This document shows, piece after piece, positions 1 through 12,170 of a stretch of 64,000 nt of DNA. The DNA lies in assembly GCA_037957365.1 (NCBI GenBank), contig JARHVA010000158.1:2293001-2357000 (forward strand), read 5' to 3'. Position 1 is the first letter of the stretch. Every line of letters begins with the position of its first letter. Origin of the DNA: Torreya grandis. Its lineage: Eukaryota > Streptophyta > Pinopsida > Cupressales > Taxaceae. The translations under genes were made by a program, and so were the position numbers. The notes beneath the pieces were generated by a model. That model saw only the letters and a list, made by a program, of their open reading frames with translations. It searched no databases and had not been told where the DNA came from.

Positions 1-243
1 TTTTGTCTCTACATGTTTTTATCATCAGCTAAATTGTTTATCCTTTAGTGAAATTATTTCATATTTGGTAAAATTATCCTAAATATTAACAAAATTATTT
101 AGGTTCATTTTTTACTCATTAGCAAATTTATTTTAATTTTAGTGAAATTATCTCTATGTTTAGTGAGTTTATCATAAATTTAGATAAATTATTTTGTTAA
201 TTAGTGAAATCATCCCTATAATCAGTGAAATTGTCTCTATTTG
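1..243. repeat. Degenerate 21-bp tandem repeat
   Basis: The stretch can be cut into about ten AT-rich units of 20-21 bp. The clearest run is near 130-243, where units begin GTGAAATTATC, GTGAGTTTATC, GATAAATTATT, GTGAAATCATC and GTGAAATTGTC. No coding frame is visible. A similar degenerate 21-bp rhythm occurs in the 3' non-coding part of element A (about 45780-46240), so this may be the 3' region of another related element lying left of the window. That link is inference. Confidence 0.5.
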
Positions 244-300
244 GTGTTTTGTCTTCTATCTATATTCTGCACAAGTTTCCAAAAAATTAAAATAAAATCC
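244..300. other. Left flank of element E1
   Basis: Short AT-rich sequence between the 21-bp repeats and the E1 5' LTR. The five bases before the LTR (AATCC) do not match the five after the 3' LTR (CCTAC), so no target-site duplication is visible for E1. Confidence 0.4.
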
Positions 301-1777
301 TGTTATAGACACTATAAATTTACACCATTTTATTATGAATAAATGTGTCTTACCCCTTACCTACATTTTTACACTGATTAATATAGTTTTACCTTGTACA
401 ATCTAACATTATGTTAATAATCTAGTTAATTACCATTTTACCTAGGTTATTAGTTAACCACCCCTAAATCTTAGTAAAATACCCCCAAGATTATTAAGGT
501 AAGTTGTTTTAACCTCCCTAACAATGTATCTATACTTCAGCCCCATTAAAAGCCAATTTAAACCAATTTTTATCCATGATCTTGATTTTTTAGAACCATC
601 AACTTAAACTTAGATCAAATCGGTAATGTTTCCTATTATTATCATCGGTCCTATTAGGATCAACGTTAATTTATAGCCAGTCTAGACTAAAGGTCAAGGA
701 TCCTAATTTTTGCACACCAGAATGCTAATGAAATTCCCCTATATCATTATGGAAGAATGCCATCCCTATTTAAATTTATCCACACTCTACCCAAATCCAA
801 CCATATCCTTGTCAATGAGGTATTTCTATGCAACATAAGAAGCTTTTGCAAAGGTAAGTATGTTGTGTATTTAAATGGTTTAAAATTATTGAATTATTCG
901 TTTATGTTCTATTTACTATCATAAGTCTATTTACATAAACTAATGACTAATATATAAATCTTTTAGAATCTATTTAAGCCCTTCTTAGGCCCCATCCTGA
1001 GTTTTTCATCATCTACTATAAATATCGACCATGATTCTTTCTAGATTGACATCGATTACCTAATCGATAACAATTTTGAGAGAATCAACATCAATCCCTA
1101 TGTTTTCATTTTTGTCTAAAACCTAAGACTATATTATCAATCTTTTTTTTTTAATTTACTATTTCTAAGTCCTAAAATCATGCATTGTTATTTGTATATG
1201 ACCTTGCCTAGTGTTATACATGATGTGGTTTTAATTCATGATTTTCCCATAGTTTCTCATCCCTTATTCATTGATCAAAGTGATATCTCTTTCAATTTAG
1301 GACTTTGTGTGATTGTCTTTTCCCCAAATCTATAAGCCATCACTGAGTAACTAAAATCAATCCAAGAACAAGAGGACTTAGCCATAGCATAATGGAATGA
1401 ATGTTTTAATAATATGTATGTAGTAGATTAATTTATTTCATTTCAATTTCATAATCTTATCACATGCTTTATTGCAATTTATCTCATTATATTATTTATT
1501 TGATTGCATAAAGATGGACTGACATTTCTATAAAGAAGTGTACAACTTCTTATAACTGATCTTGATCAGGGAGTCTACCCATATATATTATTAATCTAAT
1601 CTTGTATAAGTTGTCTTTATTATGCAAGTAGTCCTTCCTAGCCAAAAAGGATCTGTCACCTCATTAGATCAATGGTGTATATCCCCCATCATAGTTGTTC
1701 CTCTTTAAAACTTGTATCATTTATATTTTTAGTAATTTAAATTTATTAAGAAAATAAATAGAAAAAATACTAAAACA
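301..1777 (+). repeat. E1 5' LTR
   Basis: Starts TGTTATAGACACTATAAATT and ends CTAAAACA, so it has TG...CA termini. It aligns along its length with 12877-15807 once the nested solo LTR is removed (1477 bp against about 1453 bp). Both copies hold the AG/GTAAGT splice-donor-like site and the same 3' end. Many C/T and G/A differences by eye indicate an old insertion. Confidence 0.85.
852..859 (+). promoter_or_regulatory. Splice-donor-like site in E1 5' LTR
   Basis: AGGTAAGT is a perfect plant 5' splice-site consensus and is kept in the other LTR near 13423-13430. LTRs of B and A have similar sites downstream of a TATA box. This suggests that LTR-initiated transcripts were spliced in the 5' untranslated region; no acceptor was assigned for E1. 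Confidence 0.4.
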
Positions 1778-1780
1778 TTC

Positions 1781-1799
1781 TGGCACACCTGATAGGACC
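1781..1799 (+). other. E1 primer-binding site
   Basis: TGGCACACCTGATAGGACC lies three bases after the LTR end, where the tRNA primer-binding site belongs. It closely resembles the site of B (TGGCATGCTCGATGGGACT), so both look like decayed copies of one 18-19 nt sequence. I have not assigned the tRNA. Confidence 0.6.
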
Positions 1800-2557
1800 C
1801 TTAAGGTCTCATTGTTGTTGTTATTTTCATTATGAAATTGTTTACTACTTGCATTTTCTTGGTTGTTTTCTTTCATTCAAAAAGAGAAAAATCCAAAATT
1901 TCTTACTTTTATTTTTAATTTTTGAAAAGAATTACATTCATCCTTTGCTTTCTTAGATAATTCATGTAGAGTAATCTAGGAAGATCAATATATCATAGTG
2001 ATCACACTTTCTCACACACAACCAAAACCACATAATCTTAAAATAAGCATTGAAACATTTTCCTACTTAAGGTAGACCCACTTAGATTTCATCACCAAGG
2101 GGAAAATGACTTGGTGTACCAACCAAGTATAAAAATTATTGCAATAATTATAAAGGCTAAGTACTTGATACCTTATTGCTACAGTGTGTAAAGTAAGGGA
2201 GTAGGCCCCAATACCAAGCCACGTAATTTCTTCTAACATGGAATCAGGACTTAATGTACCCTCATGTATATATAGGTTCCCATCCTTAAATAAAAACCTG
2301 AAACCATATTTAGATTACCATTTCTTATTACCCTCATTAACCTTTTTCCTTATCACACTCTAAAGTTAGTTTCTTAAAAAAATAAAATATTTTAAGTGCA
2401 TTTGGTAGTGTGTGTGTTTGTTTCCACTAAAATTAGATAATAAAAAAGACTATTGTGTGATTTTTCATTTTATTTCTTGATTTCCTTTTGGTGTTACATG
2501 GTTTTGATGTGACAATAGTTGCTAAAACAAATAGAATCCTCAACCTTCTCATCTTCC
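1800..2557 (+). other. E1 leader, no gene seen
   Basis: Untranslated leader between primer-binding site and gag. It is AT-rich with stops in all frames, and I see no conserved domain or clear repeat in it. Confidence 0.5.
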
Positions 2558-4834
2558 ATGGAGAACACCCCTGGTCCTCCTAACTCTCTTGAGTATATGG
2601 GGGAGGGTATTTCCCAATTCTATACTAAAGGAGATCTTGAATTCACTAGAATATTAGATAGCAATCCAATTTCTCTTAACCATTACCTTAGTACTCGAGC
2701 CATATATATTATCCTTTCCCCTTGTACACAATATTCTAGGAATGTTTTTGGCAAGCCCTTAGAGGGACCTAAAGAGGTCACTACATCCAAGGTTTCCTCT
2801 CTCAATAATCATTCCCTAATAGGTTATGATACTAACACAATGCAACCTTTGAAAAATCCATCTCCAGTAGTATCTAGTAGTCCATCTCCAACTATCACCT
2901 AATCCTAAAATGTTATTACACCTCAAGTTACATTTACTCCACCTCCCACTATGGCACCTTAAAACTTAGTGATTTCAATCCCTGAAACTCTCCTACCCAT
3001 TCAAACTAGTATAGATTCAAATCCTCAAACCCAAACTTTATAACAAATTCCCTTAAGCCAACCTCTATAGTAGTACATCTCATTGACTACTCAATACATA
3101 GTTCTTTCACAATCCCTTGGATCCACTTATATACTCTTGCAAGCCCCATAGTATGTGGTTACATCCCAACCAATTATAACCACTTCTACCAGTTACTCCT
3201 TGTCACAAACCTTCCCCACTCCATCCCATACCTATCAAAACCTATAAAAAAATGTCTTAGGGGGTATTATTCAATATAACACCTAGCTTAACCTTATGAA
3301 AATCTTTATGAAAAGGATGGAAAATCTAGAAGCCTATACCTTTAAGCATAAAAATATTCTCACATATGAAAAAATCTACAGTGAACCCATTAATCTAGTT
3401 GTCCCTATTAGACCATACCCCTAACAATGGGATCATGAAATTTTAAAACAAGGAAGATCCTTAGCAACGCATTAGAGAATTCAAACATGCTTGTTATGTC
3501 ATATCTCATTATGATTATTTCCTCCTAAGAATGTTTCCCATTTCATTAGCTAGACCAACTTTAGACTGGTATAGTTTCATCCCTCAACACTCCCTATTCT
3601 CTTTTTGGAAACTAGCCCAAATATTTTTGGAACACTTTTCCATTAACATCACAAGAAAAGTAACCATAACTGACCTCTATGTCATTAGACAATTCAATGA
3701 TGAATCTATTATTTTTTTCATGGCTATATGGTGAAGTCTTATAAACCAGCTCACTTTCTCCCTTGACCAAATTTAATTTAATCATTTTCAAGACTGTGTG
3801 TTAAGCATATCTTGTCAACATTATGGGTTCAATCCTTCAATACTTTTGATGAGACCTTTTCCATGGCTCGTAAACTAGAAATATGAGATTTAAAAGAAGG
3901 GAAGGTAAAGTTACATAATAATAAATTCAAACACAATCCCTATAATGGAACTAACAATAACAAAACCAAAGACATTACTAATGTTATGGCCTTAAAATTA
4001 GTACCTCTATAGACAAAGAGCCAATCCAAACCCTCTATCTCCCAAGCACAACTAAAAAAACCATTAACATAATTTCTTCCTTAGTAGTACACACACTTAG
4101 GAGAATCATATGCATCTATTTTAGACAAGATCCTAAAATATTCCATTATCAAACTTCCTCTGGTTATACCTCTTGATGACTTTCAACCCAAACCTATTTG
4201 GTTCAAATGAAATGACATCTACAACTACCATCATGTACCAGGTCATGATGTCAATAAGTATCACTACTTTAAAGGTCTAGTTTAAAACCTTATTAACCAA
4301 GGATAATTATATTTAGATAACCCTAACACTCTTAATAAATTTATAGATATCTTTAATCAATTATTCCCCAACCATCCCTCTACATATAATTCTATTCAAG
4401 CTAATTTAGGATGGACCTTGGACCATGAGACCCATGTGATAAGTATGATCCATGATCAACTTCTACCTAAAGAGGTTAGTAGTGCTTTTGAATCACCTTC
4501 CATGACAACTAAAATCATAGACCTCCTTAAAGGAGATGATTTTGAACCATCTAAATCAAGTAGATTTATCCCCAAGACTCACTCAAGCTTTTTAGATCTC
4601 ATTGTTTGGGATCCTCTTGAAGAACCATTACCTAAACCCATTCAAGATAATCAACTAAAAATAAAGGATGAGAAAGCTATCAAGGAAGATACTTGTTTAG
4701 CTATCCTAGAAGATACATATACCACTCGTTTAGTCACTACAGTAACTTTTCATATCATTTCCATCCCCTCTAGAGAGGAATGTTACATTACCTTGACCAA
4801 ATCCAAGACCAACTTTCCTTATAGTTCAAAATAA
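2558..4834 (+). pseudogene. gag: E1 gag (decayed)
   Basis: The structural Gag polyprotein that forms the retrotransposon particle and binds its RNA. The first in-frame ATG is at 2558 (Met-Glu-Asn-Thr), and an open run goes on to 2902. A Pro/Gln/Thr-rich stretch with many stops at Gln positions follows. The capsid-like core is clearest near 3531-3734 (FPISLARPTLDWYSF, then HFSINI...VTITDLY...ESIIFF), matching the retrotransposon gag family. Near 4216-4290 a zinc-knuckle-like segment (YHHVPGHDVNKYHYF) keeps the PGHD core of Tat gags but has lost Cys residues. The last open stretch, 4418-4834, is the gag tail. Several frame changes and stops mean it is dead. Confidence 0.75.
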
Positions 4835-5985
4835 TCTAAATATTATAAAGAGAGAAATTAGGGGAAATAATTTAGGAAGTGGAAATAAAAACCTTAGGGA
4901 ATCGATAGGTAAATCCTTTCAACATCCTCCCATAATAATTGAGCTCCCTGAAGAGGATATCCCTACTAGCTGTGACCAGATTCAAAAATAAAGATGGTTC
5001 TACCACCAATTTGAACTAGAAAATCCATATTAGGATCTTATCCTTTGGCAAGACCAAAAACCACCATTATATAATCCTCTTATAAAGAAAATATGCCATT
5101 ACAAATGGATATTCCCACAATATAGATTCTAATTCATAATCCCTTAAATCCTTATTACCACAAAACCTAAGTGTAAGGTCTTATCCCAAACATAGAGTAC
5201 CCTCTATGGGGAATATTTGAACAATCGATGTGAAGAATCAAGACTCAAAATCAAATGAAAATTCCATGCTGATTCCTTAAAAGGTCAAAAAACCCAACAA
5301 ATATCTATTTTTGGGTCTTACTCTAAGATTCTCAATCAACTCCATCAAACTTCCCTTATCACATTACCACCCATAAAACCTGTTAACCCCCCCCCCCCCC
5401 ATGTTTAAAAAATGGCATGGTATCAAGAAAGGAATAAATGCACCTACCATCAAATAGTAGAACATGATACTAAATTTTTTAATGCATTAAAATTTATAGT
5501 CCAAAATTTATTAGAAGAGTATGATATTTTACTAGAATAATTTGGTCATGATTATCCTCATAGTCAAACTACTACAGTCACAACCACCCTGGGAACTAGT
5601 ATATTATCAAGAGGATCATAACAAGTTTTAAAAGAAGATAAAATCTCTGATAAAACTTAGTATTAACTCCCCTTAAACCCTCTAGGTTTTGATGATTCTA
5701 AAAACCAAAAAAATCCACCATTATTTTAGATACATGCAATACACATAGCCATATGATCCCAGGCCTAGGGTCATAAGATCCAAAATACCAACAAGGCCAA
5801 GGTGAATATTAAAAAATATACTACTATGGACATTCCTACAATGCCCATCCTAAAACCTAAAATTGCTATTTTAGGAAAATCATAGAATAATAATGCTTCA
5901 GAGTTGATAAAAATATCAATTGTAAAGCAAATCCATCAGCTCCTTATCAATATGTCTTTCTATGAACTTGTCCATCCTTCAACAA
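4835..5985 (+). pseudogene. E1 gag-pol junction, heavily rearranged
   Basis: This stretch should hold the protease and the fingers and palm of reverse transcriptase. I found neither an Asp-Ser/Asn-Gly protease motif nor a YxDD motif. All frames are full of stops, and a run of 14 C (5387-5400) interrupts it. The next recognisable sequence, from about 6003, is already the RT thumb, so an internal deletion that removed the RT core is the simplest reading. Confidence 0.5.
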
Positions 5986-6002
5986 ATCTTCACTCATTTG
6001 AT

Positions 6003-6836
6003 CTAATATCAAGTTCATCTTAAACCCAAAAAGTGTGTTTTTAAAGTATTATCATGTAAGATTTTAGGTTTTATCATTTACCTTTGAGGAATCAATATTA
6101 ATCCTACCAAGATTAAGGCCATTATCGATATGCCACCTCCCTCCAACCTCAAGTAGCTTCATAGTTTACAATGGAAACTACAATCTATTCATCATTTTAT
6201 TTCATAGTTATCAGATTGATGTCAACCTTTCCATCACCTTATTAATAAATACACTCAATTTGTGTGGGATTTGAATTTTCAAGTAGTATTTAATACTCTT
6301 AAGAAGTATCTCTTATCTCCCCCTATCTTTATTCCACCAAGAGAGGTTATATATCAGCTATAGATCATGTATTATGTGTCATTCTTACCCATTTAGATAA
6401 TCAACATAGAGATCAAATGAATTATTATATAATCCATACTTTGGTTGAGTATAAAACTTGTTACATGCACATTGAAAGATTATGCTTGGCCTTAGTGTTC
6501 GTAGCTTCCAAAATTTTACACTATTTTCTAAATCACAAGACTTATGTGATTACCAATATCAATCCTCTTAAATTCATGCATTCAAAACCCTATCAAAATC
6601 AATGGATGTTAAGATGGTTGATGCTACTCATTGAGTTTGATCTTGAGTTCCTTAGCCAAAAGTCAATTAACAAGAAGATCATCATTGATAAATTATCTAA
6701 AGTACACCTTGATGATAATATACCATCTATCTATGAATTCCCTAATGAAATTATAGCCTCCAAATCCCAGGAAGATCTCAAGTATCAAATGACATTATTA
6801 TTTTATGGATCTAAATGGGAATGCGGAGGAAAATAA
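6003..6836 (+). pseudogene. pol: E1 RT thumb and RNase H (decayed)
   Basis: The C-terminal part of reverse transcriptase and its RNase H. Near 6009-6120 the frame reads HLKPKKCVF...GFIIYL...GININPTKIKAI, the segment that follows YxDD in Tat elements. A TAG stands at 6155-6157 where a Gln is normal. The open run 6417-6836 is the RNase H/connection region: THE order HTLVEYKTCY, ERLCLALVFVASKILHYFL, HKTYVITNINPLKFM, WLMLLIEFDLEF is typical of Ty3 RNase H. The catalytic core upstream is missing. Homologous stretches are at 26680-27372 in B and 38680-39297 in A. Confidence 0.75.
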
Positions 6837-7190
6837 GAGATTATTCTAATACCACTTGAAGGCATTCTTATCCCCCTATATTTTAAGCTTACTTTATACT
6901 ACACTAATAATATGAAAAAATATGAAGCACTAATTATAGGTCCATAAATATATTTGGCTCTAAGAGTTAAGTCATTTTGTATCTTTGGGGACTCCCAATT
7001 GGTAGTCAATCAAATAATTGGCATATATTAGTGTAAAAATATCATCTTCTAGATGTATAAAATGTTAGAACAATGGTTGTTAGTCACCTTTAACCATTAT
7101 GTCATCTATAACAATCCTCAATCAACCAATAAGTTTTTTGATACCATGGCTTCCTTGGCCTCCTTTATCCCATCCTCTTCCTAAGAATCT
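6837..7190 (+). pseudogene. E1 second RNase H (aRNH) domain
   Basis: The extra, archaeal-type RNase H that marks Tat elements; it presumably helps degrade the RNA template. The readable part includes GILIPLYFKL, YTNNMKKYEALIIG (the TNNxAEYEAL motif), CIFGDSQLVVNQI with the conserved Asp of GDSQL, and a tail near 7130-7180 (TMASLASF) matching the usual ADALA-like end. Stops interrupt the frame. It lies directly downstream of the Ty3 RNase H and upstream of integrase, as in A and B but unlike D and E. Confidence 0.7.
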
Positions 7191-7439
7191 AAATTGTTTA
7201 TCCTTATTCACAAGTTCAATCAACCTTATTACAAAAAAATGGATCTTCCTTTTATCTATGTTATAGAGGAAAACCATGTGGATCTATTTTACACATAAAT
7301 ATTTGATTATTTTTCTAAAGATATCATTAGTTTAGATCCATCCAAAAATGCTACGTGTGTTTTTTAGTAGCAAAATTCCTAATATATCATACTAAGCGGT
7401 GTGATTTATAAGTAGGTATTCAATTTTATTCTCCTCCAT

Positions 7440-8543
7440 TGTCTCTAAAATTTTGAAGTGAGTCTCATGATCAAATAAACTCATGATGAAATCTATGGTG
7501 TCCATTTTTGTGTTCTAACTATCACCAAGAGAATTATGCAGTTAAGATATTATTGGCCCACTATGAATCAAGACTATTGTATGTCAATAAATGCATGAAG
7601 TATCAGCAACATGCTAACTTATCTCATATCCCTAGTCATGCATTACATGTAGCTAGATACTTTTAGCCTTTATATCAATGAGATTTACACCTTATAGGGT
7701 AGATTAATCCTAAATCTTCCCAATGACATAGATTTATCATTACTACTATTGGGTATTTCACTAAGTGGGTTAAATCCATTCCCCTTTTTTTACCCAAGGT
7801 AGATAATATTTTTAATTTCATTAATCATCACATTATATGTAATTTTGGTGTCACACATAAAATCATTACAGATAATTTAAAATCTTTTAAAAATAAGTAA
7901 GTCCAAAATTTGTGTGATTCCTTTGGCATTAAGCTAAGTTTCTTGTCACCTTATTATCCACAATCTAATAGACAAGCTGAAGCATTAAATAAAACCCTTA
8001 TCAAAATATTAACCAAAATGGTCAATGAGGCTAGAAAGGATTGGCATCTTTTCATACCTTTTATTTTATGGGCTTATTGAACTAGTATTAAAACACCTAT
8101 AGGGGTTGCCCCTTTTCATTTGGTCTATGGTACTAAAGCAGTTCTCCTTCTTAGTGTCCAAATTACTTCCCTTAGAGTCTCTCTAAAAGATATCATTTAT
8201 CAAGAGAATTATCATCAAGATTGATTATCATAGCTATAACTTTTAGATGAAAATTAAACCACAACCCTTGATCACCTTCATCTATATCAAGAACAAATAA
8301 AACATGCCTATAATCAACATTTAAAGGAATGAGAATTTAATATCGATGACCTTGTCCTTAAATAAAATCAACATGTCAAAAAGATGGAAAGAAGTAAACA
8401 AGAAAAGTGTTCTCATAATTAGCTTGAACCCTATATTATCACTCATAAATATGGATATATGGCATATTATTTGACCTCCCTTAATGGAAAACTAGAATGT
8501 GAGCCTCTTAATGCTTTGCATCTACATCTTTTTTACTATTAAT
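7440..8543 (+). pseudogene. E1 integrase (decayed)
   Basis: Integrase inserts the DNA copy into the host genome. The N-terminal zinc-binding region (about 7450-7640) reads RYYWPTMNQD followed by remnants of the C-x2-C part. The core starts near 7725: TTIGYFTKWVKSIP, then IITDN at about 7865, then NRQAEALNKTLIK near 7970. The second Asp and the Glu are kept, but the first catalytic Asp (normally in the DYFTKW context) reads Gly. The C-terminal part ends with LNALHLHLFYY near 8510-8540. Stops occur throughout. Confidence 0.75.
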
Positions 8544-9359
8544 AATCTTATTAGAAACTTTAGTCATCATAAGTTCTCATAAAATCCTATCCCCTATCTT
8601 TAACATATCTTATAATGATCAATAATTATGTGTATTACTAGTAGTATACCATTTTTATCCTTAAATATGAACACCCCATATCTATTCATAGCATGTTCCC
8701 ATAGATTGGCTCCATTTAAAAGAGATCAAATTTCCAAATCGTTATCTCCTACTAATCCATCACCCTAAAAGATTATTCAAAGGGAATGACACATGGCCCT
8801 ATTTCTTGGCTTATAAAAATTCCTTGGGTCTAATCCATAACAAAAAGGTTTGGGATATCAAAATCAAGAAAAGAGTAAAAGATAGACTAATCCCTCAAAA
8901 GACAATTGTTATCACAAAAAAAGGAAAATTTATAGATTGATCCCTCAAAGGAAAGTTGCTAAGATACATATATCTAAATAAATATACCATTACCTTATAG
9001 GATGGCTACGTACCTATGATTTAGGAAACTTCCTATATTGATCAATTTTGTGTTAAAATAAAATCATGTAAAAATTCATGAAATCAAAATCCTATGAAAG
9101 CTTCTTTCATTGATTAGCTTTCTTTAAATTTCTAGACTTCTTACATTGATTAGTATACATTCATCCATGGATTAGCTTGAGGTTAAACATCTCATAAACA
9201 TAAAAAAACATGTGTATTTCTAGAGAATTAAGAATTTCCCCCATTCTTATAATCTGATTTCTTTAAATAAATAAATATTTATGAATTTGGTTGACAAGAG
9301 ATTGTTAAGGATTTTCATTAAAATTAGGTAAAAGGGTGTGTATACAATAAGCAACAAGG
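8544..9359 (+). other. E1 3' non-coding region, no gene seen
   Basis: AT-rich sequence after the integrase end, with stops in all frames. I see no conserved domain here. Confidence 0.4.
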
Positions 9360-9776
9360 GTCCTAACCAATCATGAGTCATGCATATTTGATTAGTTAAT
9401 AAACATTTAATTCATATAAACATTTACATTTCCATAATCAATCATGATATAAAATCCCATCCATATAATCTAATATGTATAATAAAGAATATAAGCCATA
9501 TAATCACCATCCATGTAATATAACATCCATAGAAAATATTCCATTAATCCATAAAAAATAATAAATTATCACATGTAATTAAAAATTCCTATCCCATTTA
9601 CTACACACACATATGAATCCATAATCAGGATAAAAGCTACATCACATAATCTAAATATCATAATCCATGAAAACATTGCATAATCAACATAATACATGAT
9701 GAAACTAAAATCAAATGCTATATAAATGTAATTCACATAATCCAAATCCATAATCATGTAGAATAAATTAATCTCA

Positions 9777-9780
<4 letters not shown>
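9360..9780. repeat. AT-rich imperfect repeat around AATCCAT
   Basis: The words CCATATAATC, AATCCATAA and ATAATCCAT recur more than ten times without strict period. Element A has a comparable low-complexity AT-rich stretch at about 42900-43430, in the same place relative to its antisense PMD-like gene. Confidence 0.4.

Positions 9781-9866
<86 letters not shown>
9781..9866. repeat. (TA)43 microsatellite
   Basis: An uninterrupted run of 43 TA dinucleotides, 86 bp. It produces a meaningless Ile-Tyr open frame on the minus strand. Its purity in otherwise heavily mutated sequence implies recent slippage. Confidence 0.95.
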
Positions 9867-9868
<2 letters not shown>

Positions 9869-9949
9869 GAACATCATAAAGTGTCATAATGTGTAATATA
9901 TACAAAAGTCAATCCATATAGTTAGAAATATACATGGCTACTCAGTAAA

Positions 9950-12061
9950 ATAGATTTGGTTAAGGTAGATATCCATCCTACCTCCCCTAATCTCCTTTAT
10001 ATCTCATCCTCCAACCCTCCTATCCCTCCCTTATGATACACTCCCCACACTAGTTGCAGTCATCTGTGCCCCCCATGGAGACCAACCTTGCCTAGATATG
10101 TGGCTAGCATATCTAAGAACCTCTGGTAAATAGTTTGTAATAATCTACTTGTAACACCCTAGATTCACTACCACATCTTGATATCTATCTAAGATCACAA
10201 TCCCTAGAGGTATCATCCTCATAACCTATCTCCCTCTTCCTATAGTGGATCCTGATACTACTCCCCTATTGCACCTACTAGTACCTAGAGCCTTTCATTT
10301 TGCTCATAATATCTATATCATGCTTAGCATACCTCATCATAACTCTACTGCAATGTATCACATCACCCCTATAACTCTATCAAATACACCTATATCTAGT
10401 CATGCTAAAAATAAATTCTAGAGTACTATTCCTAGATTGCCTCCCTCTCAGCCATAATAGCCTGTATGTCCCCATCCCCCTCCCCATCTCCTCTTATAAT
10501 CTCTATATCCTCCATATCCACATCCTCCATCTCTCATATCTATTACACCACCACATCCTCTCTCCATCTATGTCAATCTACCCACCATAATAAACATGCC
10601 TCTATCACCTTAGCATCATATATCCCCATCCCTTCTAGTTCCTCCTCTGCCAATAGCTCTAACCCTATAACCTATAACTCAGGTAGCTCCACCTTTGAGT
10701 CATCTCTCCTATACATTTGAGGCACCTTAGGTAGATCTTATCATAACCTAATCTATCATCATACACACCCAAATTGAAATATCTCCACATGCTCTGGGTG
10801 TCTCCCCCATAACCATCTCACTCATTGTCTTGTTACAAGCTCTATCTCCATCCCTAGACATGCTAGGAATCTGACATATGGTCTCTATATAACCTCATAT
10901 TCCTCAATATCCTCTAGAACCTATCCATATTAATCCAAATCTTAAACTCTCCCATCTCTATTTAGGTAGGAAAATTCATCCCTCCATCACAAAAAATTGA
11001 CAATGAAAAAAAACATGTGCCAACCCATCCATGGCAACGTTGGTGGCTGTATTCTTCAAATGCACTTATAGGCCCAACATTGTGGCACATAGGTAAAATT
11101 GAGTTCATAATGTTGTTATATCATCCACCCCCACATCTCCCTATATATATGTGCCAATAAGGTTGGATATGACGTAAATATTATCTGGTGCTCCCACATG
11201 TCTACTAGCACCCCTTTCAGGCTCCATGAGAATCTCCCTCCACTTGAGTCTGATAATGCATAGCAAGAGATGGGTAACATCATCATGGTCATCACCCATC
11301 TCTTATTTAGGTATTTATCATATAAATCCTTAAAAATAAAGCTTCATATTATAAAATTAATATCTATAGCAACATCCCCATATAACCATGTCAAGGTAGT
11401 TGCCCATCCTCTCTCATCTACTGGGATAGTCTCTACACCTTGAACTAGAAACCAAAGTATCCTATAGATGTCCTCTAGGGTCACTATCATCTCCCTTATC
11501 ATTAGTCAAAAATTCCCTACATCTAGATCCCATCACTCTAATAGTGCCACTCATAGACTCTGCACCTAGTGTACATAGTGATGGTGGCATAGTCATTCTG
11601 AGTTAACCACTTCAAGATGCTCCTAGTCTGCATCTCCCATGACCTACCATAGTTTCTCCAATAAAGGTGTTACTTAGTTTCATATCATCAATAGTACAAA
11701 TTCTTGTAATTCCATAATCCTCTAAATTCATTTCATTTTCTAACAACTAATCCTATCCTCTAAGTCTTTTTAATTTCTCAGGAATCAACATCAACCCTTA
11801 TTAGATCGATCATGATTGGTTATGGATCATTTTTTATCATTGGATCACCATATATCCATAATAGATTGATGGTATATTTTTAGGGAATCAACATAGATCC
11901 CCTCAGGATGTTAATACCTACATAACCCTAAAAATCCCTAAACCCTACCCTAAGTTAGCTCAAAATCCAAAAAAATCACAAAAAATAGCAAAATAAGTTA
12001 TCCCTACCTCATCATGAGATTATCATCATCATCATCATCCACTCCTGTTAGCCTCCATCAT
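9950..12061 (-). pseudogene. Antisense plant mobile domain (PMD)-like gene in E1
   Basis: A decayed coding region on the strand opposite to gag-pol, between integrase and the 3' LTR. Reading minus from about 11570 down to 11340, one frame gives a segment ending ALLE-x-W, then NF-x-LMIREMIVTLEDIY, then VETIPVDERGW followed by LTWLYGDVAIDIN. This matches the plant mobile domain family (aminotransferase-like; MAIN/MAIL1 in Arabidopsis), whose hallmark is a GEMTVTLxDV-type motif after an AL(L/V)ERW segment. The stops seen are explained by CGA/CAG-to-TGA/TAG change. Toward 10860-10900 a RPYVRFL stretch may be the C-terminal RVxRQFG-like region. Candidate start ATGATGG at 12061; the AT-rich part 11710-12020 has no coding signal and could be an intron. 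Element A has a homologue at 43500-45560. What such proteins do for retrotransposons is unknown to me. Confidence 0.72.
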
Positions 12062-12160
12062 GTATATCTTTCTCAATAAGGTTGATAGATGTCAAATTTT
12101 GGGCTCTGGCTCAACTCGCTCAATCTCATTTGTAAAATGAGCACCAAAGTTATTTAGCTA

Positions 12161-12170
12161 CCTATTTATA
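12161..12170 (-). promoter_or_regulatory. TATA box candidate for the antisense PMD-like gene
   Basis: On the minus strand this reads TATAAATAGG, a good plant TATA box, about 100 bases upstream of the minus-strand ATG at 12061. The orientation suits the antisense gene and not gag-pol. It supports, but does not prove, a separate promoter. Confidence 0.45.

Noticed and set aside
9569..9877. Minus-strand open frame rich in Ile-Tyr
   Set aside because: It is the translation of the (TA)43 run and its AT-rich flank.
10402..10720. Overlapping plus-strand Ser/Pro/Leu-rich open frames
   Set aside because: They are shadows of the antisense PMD-like gene; the CT-rich plus strand is the complement of its purine-rich coding strand.
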